NCBI GenBank assembly: GCA_027924645.1
Contig: BSBN01000849.1
Span: 12,728,001 to 12,792,000, forward strand
Source: Cunninghamia lanceolata
Taxonomy: Eukaryota; Streptophyta; Pinopsida; Cupressales; Cupressaceae
Reading direction: 5' to 3'
Length of the DNA stretch: 64,000 nucleotides
The first letter of the stretch is position 1. Every line of letters begins with the position of its first letter. Under the pieces are notes generated by a model, which was given only the letters and a program-made list of their open reading frames with translations, did no database searches and was not told the DNA's origin. Both the position numbers and the translations under genes were made by a program. Below, piece after piece: positions 57,213 through 64,000 of this stretch.

Positions 57213-57897
57213 CTCCAATTTTTTTATTGACAAGAAGAAGGGATGCCATGCCCATTAGTGGCAATTGCTGACCATTTTGTTCTTAAAAAAAAGTTGCAGG
57301 TCCTTCTCTCTGCCAGGGCGCCCATGCTGATGCCATTACTCTCAGTTCTCACCCGTAGAAAATGATCTCCCCTCCATTTATTTCCGCCGATGCCATTAGC
57401 CATTTTAAAGATATCTATATTCTTATTTTATTTATTTTTATTATTATCTTCATTGCCACATATTTTCTACGCCAGGTCTCCCTTCACGGGGATTATGACA
57501 GCCCTATAAACTTAAAAGTGGCATTAAGTTAAAAAGAAGCCTAGCATTTTATAAGAGGTCTTAAAACAAAGTTTAATGACTTGCTAACTTAAGATAAAGT
57601 ATCAAAATTTAGTAATTATATTTGAAAAATTAAATCATTAAGAAGTAACTATTCTTTGTTTTTATCGCTAGGGATTTGGTTTTATTTTTTGGGGTTTCAA
57701 TTGTGGGGGTGGTTGTTTCCTTGGCCAAGTGGCTCTATAGAGCTAAGCTTCAGATTATGAATGTAGGAGTTTATTGATTATCTCATAACATTTAATCGAA
57801 TTTGAAGACACAAATCAAGACTCTTCATCTCAATTTATTTTCCACAACAAGAGACATAAGTTCTCTGCCATATGATAGAAGAATTATACGAAGAAAT
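57213..57897. other. Intergenic flank of repeat A
   Basis: No gene is called. A hydrophobic open stretch at 57670-57770 is described with the preceding entry. The last 70 bases (GAAGAATTATACGAAGAAAT) give the native left flank of repeat A, useful for judging the gypsy-1 insertion point. Confidence 0.5.
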
Positions 57898-59031
57898 AAG
57901 TTTAACACAAGACAATAACAAATTTCATTCAATGTTGTCAAAGAATACTAAAGTTGAGAGTGCAATTAATATAATATAAGTGAACAAAATTAATATAAGT
58001 AATATCAATGAAAATATTGATGAAGAGATAGAGATGGAGAGCATCATCCCCAAGTGCAACACACGTCTTGAACATAGTGGAGAAGGAATACACGTTAAAG
58101 CATCCACCCCGAGAACAAGGATATAAACACAAAGAGATACTAATGCCTCGTCATCCCAACAACTAAGTCTGGCTATTCTTAAACATCATCCAATTCAACA
58201 ATCAAAAGGTTGATTTTAGCCAATAGAAATAGAATAAATATCTACCCCCTTTTAGTATGGATGAGGTTTAAATTTGCTAGCAATTGTTTGACCATTGAAC
58301 TAGATGATGTTTAAGTAGAGTGGCCAAGTTTATATGTTTCTACTTCAAATATTGCTTACCATACATAGATATTTAAGAGATGATAAAAGAATAAAATAAT
58401 ACATAAATATAGTGGATTGAGTATAACATGTAGTAGCACATCTAACAATGTACCAAACTTTCAATTTTAAAAAAGTTATTCAAATCAAAGCTCCCAAAAA
58501 TGACTTTTACATTATATATACTTTCATTTCAAACCTTCAGATGATTAAAGACTATGATTGGACATTAGAAATAGATCAATGACCTTGAATGTTCTAAAAA
58601 GTAAAAACTAAAACTTAGTCATTATGCATACTACCTCAAAAATAACACATTAAAAACTACTTAAAAATTCCAAATAAAACACTAGACTAAACTTTTAATG
58701 TTTTGAAGTAAAATGAAGCAAATTTCTATTAAACATACAAAATATTATCAATTTCCAATGAAACTAACTGGTATAACACCATAAATATTCCTTCCTAACA
58801 AAACTAAATAGAAATAATAAATCATCCAAGTAGGAAGATACTTAGTGAACTATTTTCTTGGTAATCAGGCAACCTAAAAAGAAAAAAGTATAAATCCAAT
58901 AACCTCTATTGTGTTAGTCAACAATCTACATGGATCGCATGCCCACTTAAGCACCTAGCACAAATGAAAAACATAAGTTATGTGAAGATCAAATGCATCA
59001 ACAATCTTAGCTCTTAATACACATAAGAAAC
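57898..59031 (+). repeat. Repeat A, uninterrupted copy
   Basis: Matches 10945-11053 joined to 29449-30487. At 58002-58006 it reads ATATC where the interrupted copy has the ACATC duplication around the Tat-like element, so this is the empty site. By eye the two copies differ at several percent of positions. No coding potential is convincing in either copy. Confidence 0.9.
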
Positions 59032-59392
59032 ATTGATGTAAAAAAGCAAAACACAGTGATCCTAGAAGATTAACTACACTTAGCATATATATCTTAAATA
59101 CAACTACCTAAGAGATACCTAAATATATCAATCTTCAAGAAACTATCTAACCTATTAGAATGAGTTGTGCCCTTCACCTTGCAAATCCTAAGTCTTGTAA
59201 ATTGTATCTAATTATGTAAATGATATTTATAATATATAATCTTTAAACATCATGGATTGAAAAAATGGAATATTCATGTGAAGGTGGGGAAATTATTTAT
59301 TTATTTTAGAATACTTGGAATATTGTGTAAGAAGGCATTGAATATGGAGGTTACATTGAAAGGTCAAAATTAGGAGTTATAGAGCATCTTCC
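59032..59392. other. Intergenic, no feature seen
   Basis: AT-rich sequence between repeat A and the copia-type LTR. I see nothing in it. Confidence 0.5.
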
Positions 59393-61828
59393 TGTTGGAA
59401 TACTCACTATCACTGAGAGGGGGGGTGAATTAGTGATATACAAAAACCAAAGCAATTAATCAATGTTAACTTTTGATAAAAGTAAACATCAATGGAAACA
59501 CATAAAGATCACAATGACACAAATATTTACATGCGAACCCTAGGAGGGAAAAAACCACTAAGAGTTGCTTGAGTCTACTGCTCAAACCCAACCTCAAAAG
59601 AAAGAGGATTACAATTGTTTTAGAAGCAACCACTTCAAGGTACAACCACACCTAATACACTATTTTCAAGACACCAATATCAAGGTACAATGCACACCTG
59701 ATAAATGATACTCTAAAACACCATACTTTGCTTGAGGTACCAACCTCAATCAATGAAACTGATATACAAACTCCTAAAATTTTACAAACTCATGTGCAAA
59801 GGAATGATTCTTTACAATCTGATTTGCACCTACTAATAACATTTAATACCCTCTGCAAAACTATCTTCAATATACCTCTGTCTTCTCAACACACACACAC
59901 ACACACACATCTCAGATCAGAAAAATATTCCTCATAATAAATCCCTTCTATTCATCTCTATATCATGATCACTGCATAGTACAATCCTCACATTTGTCTT
60001 TTGTTCACAGTCTCAAAACAATTCAAAAATGTACAAATGAAATATATGTATTAGTCAAAAGCAAAGATCTCTCTGTGTGTATCTACACTCCTAGATCAAC
60101 ATCTCAATGGCACAAAAGAATAACTTTACAGGACCTCCATCCATTCAATACAAAAGAACATCATAGGACAATGCACTATCCTTATTACAATGACATCATG
60201 AACTACATATCAACACCTAAATTTAAGGCGCATTCACATCCATATTGAATACCCTCTTCTTTGCATGATATATCATCTCTGTCATTCAATCCTCTTAAAC
60301 ATTTATTCAATGCAGAATATATATTAACATTATCACTGCATAACAAATATATATAAAACCAATACCAAGAAGGTATAAAAATGAGGGCTAATCAGATCTT
60401 TACCATACTTTACAATAATGTAATCAACACACTCTTTCATCGTATCTCAATTTATTATCAGTGTACTCAGCAAAAACCACATCTCACTCCATACTTAGTC
60501 ATTTATCTTTATTCATATAGGCAGATTGTCCTTGTTCCTTCAAGATAAATCTATATCTATATATCATATTAATTTCTTTTGAAGTATTTTTGCACTCTAT
60601 ATTCACAATAAAAATAGAGTATCTTTCTCAACCAATTTATCCTCTTCATGCATCTTTCTAACAAGGACTCTGTTACCTAAATGTACATACCTTTCTTAAC
60701 TTGATGTCCTAACTTTGCAAATGATTATTCACCTTCAATCAACTATGTTTTCTCCTATTATCTCAAGTCCTCTCTGCATATTCAACATTGTACCAATAAT
60801 CCTCTCACTTTCACATCATAAAAACCTTCACACTCAAAATCTCAACTCTGTCATCAATGATATATCACTGTAAATTGGTTTTCATCTTATTCAATGAACT
60901 TTCCTTCACTATATACATTTTGTATATTCTCCTCACCACAATACACATGAAGGAACTACAAAATTAAAAACATGAACTCTATTTCAAACCCTAAAATAGG
61001 TGATGCAAAAATAGTTGAGAAAACTACTTCAACAACTACCATACTTTTGGATACCCATAAGGTTTGTGCTGATGGAAGAACCGTTGGTGACTTGAATTAG
61101 TTTAAATATGAACCATTGATTGTTTCCTTCGTGCCCTAAAGAATCTCAATAAACACCATAGATCTCAATTTTGGCACCCGACCACAAAGTAGTTACCTGA
61201 TAGAGTCGGTTGCCCTGGGTAAGGGAGTAGTCATTTCATGACTTAGGAACCCTTAATGTTATAACTTAAGTGGCTTTTAACCTTCAATTACAAGTCACTC
61301 TAAAAATATAACAAAAAGTAAACATGTCACTAAGGTTTTATAACTTGTAACATAGGATTTAGGGATTTATTAGGGTTTTAGGTTTGTAGGAAAAAATATA
61401 TCAAAACCCTAATTCTTCATCATGCACATTTTAGATTTGCAATATACAATGTGAACAAGAGAACCTCTGTTGCAAGAAAACACTGAGAAAATAAAGGGTG
61501 TTAAGTCTTTGAAACTTAGGATATAAGACTTCAACTTATAAAACCCTGACTACCATTAAAAGGATTTATTATGAATTGAAACCCCTTCCTTAAAATTTGC
61601 ACATAAACTCTGATCACCTTAAACAATACTCTGCAAATACCATAATCAACAATGTACTCTTCCCTATATACCCTGTCATACCTTGTCATTCATGATCATC
61701 CAACTAACATAGAGATGACCCCATGGTTGAGAAACAACTAACATAGGGATGAACACCATGACATGAATACCATATGAGCGAAGCAATTCAATCTAACTTT
61801 TGACATCAATGACAAACAAACATCAACA
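59393..61828 (-). mobile_element. Long copia-type LTR (3' LTR of a minus-strand element)
   Basis: The left edge is TGTTGGAATACTC followed by CACTGAGAGGGGGGGTGAAT, the same architecture as the LTR at 409. At about 59525-59560 the minus strand reads GTGGTTTTTTCCCTCCTAGG, the equivalent of its fold-conserved segment. The right edge is proposed at CATCAACA (61828) because a polypurine tract, seen on plus as CTCCCCCTTT at 61831-61840, follows directly. That makes it 2.4 kb, long for the family, so it may contain an insertion (for example around 61020-61310). The left end has no primer site, consistent with a 3' LTR in minus orientation. The right limit is less certain than the left. Confidence 0.6.
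59889..59909. repeat. (AC)n microsatellite
   Basis: An uninterrupted AC run of about ten units inside the copia-type LTR. Confidence 0.95.
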
Positions 61829-64000
61829 AACTCCCCCTTTGTCATTGATGGCAAAAATTTGATCTCCTATCTCTCTCCCCCTTTGACATCAAGGACAAAG
61901 AAACTACCACCTTGTATGCCAAATTTATCTCGTTGTGTAAACTGCACACTATCACCTACTTCTGCTTGGACAAATAGAAAATAGTCAGACTACTAATGCA
62001 AATCAGTAACTAAACTAATGCAAGTTCTTAAACTGATGTGCCTTGTCACTATGTCATGTATGATCATTATCTGAGATACGAAATGCAATGCTACTCCTAT
62101 ACATATACCAATGCATACCAATGCTGCTCCTGCACCTAATCTAAACATACCAAACACTGTCCCACAATGCCACAATGCAAGTAATTCTACAATGCAAGTA
62201 CCATACTACTTTCCCTATCAATAAACACTAGCACTCATCTAAACCCTTGGACACAGTTTCTAACATCACTAATAGGGACTATCCTTGTACCTTGTATTCA
62301 CATCACTACCAATTGTTGTTAACAATATAAGTATCATGTCATTATCAAATACCCATTAGATACTATTATTGCAAAGATCAAATATGAAAAACACCAAATC
62401 ACTGTCTTATTACAATATCTGTCAAGGTCAATTTGAAACCATGCATAGACCTGTCAAGATGGAAGAGGCACTATCACCATAGACTGAGGTCTCATAGATC
62501 ATTGTACTTTATTAAAATCACAACATCAAAATATGTGAACATTAATCAAGATATATAAAAATACCACCAGTTATCAATGACCTATTATACCAAATGCAAC
62601 AAGAATCTGTCAAGACATAACACTGTCACATTGAGATCAGAATGATTGTTCACTAAACATAATGACTACTGAGATCTACATCTTATTACTTTGTACCTTG
62701 TCATTGTACCATGTGTCATGGTTATACTAAAATTGCTACTAGGCTCACTAGAAACTTCTCTTTAACCCTGAAACAATGAGGTCTTCAACCTAAAACATTT
62801 TGAGGATCACTGTCGAAAAGCACCATCATCCACAATATCACTATTTACAGTCCTTCAAGTTTATTATTACTAGACACAATGTTAGGTTCTATAGACTCTC
62901 ATGATCAAACAATTGATTGATGCAAATATACTCTAATAAAAGTATTATACTATTTGAACAAGGTCAAAGTGCTAGTACTTGACATCTAGGATAAAGTATA
63001 AAGCAATGAATGATTAATCCACAGAGAAAAGATGTAAAGTGTTGAACCTTTGCACACATCTGACATGAAATGCCAACCACCATATCACTGTTAATGACAA
63101 GATGGCTTAAAGGTCTAAGATGCAATCACTATTCTTATACAAACAGTCACCATATTGTACTATACTGATCACAATCATTTGACAAAGATAGGAGATATAA
63201 TGCTAATGAATGATTATGCTACAGTCCTAATGACTGTCCAAAACTAAACTATCTTGTTCCCTTCATTATGAACTATCAATGTCTCTATATTATCTTGCTA
63301 TCCTACATTGGTAGCTTAGTATATCTGTACTTTGTATATTCACCCTGTTCTGCACATTATGTACTATCTACATGTACCTTCTATTTTACGACACATACTG
63401 TTGTCTGCTTTTGGAATAGTTTGCACATTTCTTGTACATTCTACTACTGATATTGCCACTTTACACTAGCTTGAACATAATTCACTATGCATTGACCACT
63501 TCTATAGTCTTTTAGCAAACCCATGTTAAATATAACCTTGACAAATTGCAAACCATTAGACCACATTTATTTAAAGCATTTTGTCACAAAGTTTATTTAC
63601 CTTGTCTATCCTTCTATGTATTGCATCCTTGTCTTCGAGAGCACTTGCAACTACAACATTTGACAACAGCCCCTTGATACTTTGAAGAATGCAATACCCT
63701 GTTCCAAAGTTTCCATGTTTGCAGAGATTATAGGAATGCTAACAAAGATTTCAGAGTTCATCTTTACACTTGCCAACTACATTTTCCTAACTATTTCTAA
63801 AGTCTTTTCAACAAATCAAAACTGTATATATCCTGCAATCACTATTCTAATGTATTCATGTCTACATGATCAAGAATAGGACTATGAATCTCTATCTTTC
63901 ATTGTGACAGTAAATCCTTTCCTAGCTCAGTTACTATCATCCAAACAATACTTGATACCTAATCTACAATCAATGATGCAAGTATTTTGTAATCATTGTA
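61829..64000 (-). other. Internal 3' region of the minus-strand LTR element
   Basis: It begins with two polypurine-tract-like segments (minus-strand AAAGGGGGAG at 61831-61840 and again at about 61874-61883), then continues as AT-rich DNA to the window end. I find no RNase H or RT motif on either strand, so the element is either non-autonomous here or has a long 3' untranslated region. Weakly repeated text (TACCATGTGTCATG, ACTGTCAAG-like) is present but gives no regular array. Confidence 0.45.

Noticed and set aside
56958..57770. WAK/LRK10L-type receptor kinase gene
   Set aside because: The NGHPYL and hydrophobic-helix resemblances need several frame changes, key cysteines are not in place, and no kinase motif follows; kept only as a low-confidence degenerate ORF.
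1..64000. CRISPR arrays, bacterial operons, tRNA or rRNA genes
   Set aside because: Repeats are degenerate tandem units without spacer structure, coding is of plant transposon type, and no cloverleaf or rRNA core was recognised.

Overview
This window is nuclear DNA of a seed plant, most likely a gymnosperm such as a conifer. That call rests on the AT-rich, transposon-choked composition, the very long nested LTR elements, plant L1-type LINEs carrying an RNase H, and scraps of plant gene families (lipoxygenase, PPR, calmodulin-like protein). The lineage is inferred from style and is not proven. I see one probably intact host gene, a small intronless calmodulin-like EF-hand gene on the minus strand (49745-50212). 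Almost everything else is transposable elements and pseudogenes.

Layout. 1-1733: 5' part of a minus-strand Ty1/copia element (gag remnant, tRNA-iMet primer site, LTR), inserted into an exon of a lipoxygenase pseudogene (1734-~2600, minus, at least three exons with recognisable splice sites). 2676-10944: a decayed Ty3/gypsy element ('gypsy-1') with a truncated 5' LTR and, unusually, a second gag-like module between protease and RT. 10945-30487: an anonymous repeat ('repeat A') split by an 18.4-kb Tat-like Ty3/gypsy element (11054-29443) with two LTRs and a 5-bp target duplication ACATC. An uninterrupted copy of repeat A at 57898-59031 shows the empty target site. The Tat-like element carries gag, protease, a G-patch-like segment, RT, RNase H, a second archaeal-type RNase H and integrase. 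On the opposite strand of its 3' region lies a decayed plant mobile domain (PMD) ORF. Two further solo LTRs sit inside it, each with perfect 5-bp duplications (18619-19183 in the RT; 22993-24083 downstream of integrase).

30.5-38 kb: a decayed histone H3 pseudogene, a LINE fragment of a divergent family, and a 5'-truncated LINE (LINE-A) interrupted by a 1.18-kb terminal-inverted-repeat element. 38251-44360: a full-length LINE (LINE-B, 6.1 kb) of the same family with a 16-bp target duplication, a poly(A) tail, and ORF1 and ORF2 overlapping as ATGA. Its six in-frame stops are all explicable as C-to-T or G-to-A changes.

44.4-64 kb: AT-rich intergenic DNA with two PPR fragments, a copia fragment, the calmodulin-like gene, three different adjacent tandem arrays (about 51.95-53.4 kb), the second copy of repeat A, and a long minus-strand copia-type LTR (59393-61828) whose internal region runs off the window. 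Order of events readable from nesting: lipoxygenase decay and copia insertion; repeat A, then gypsy-1 beside it and the Tat-like element within it, then the solo LTRs inside the Tat-like element; LINE-A before its TIR insertion. LINE-B, with its perfect target duplication, looks like one of the younger insertions.
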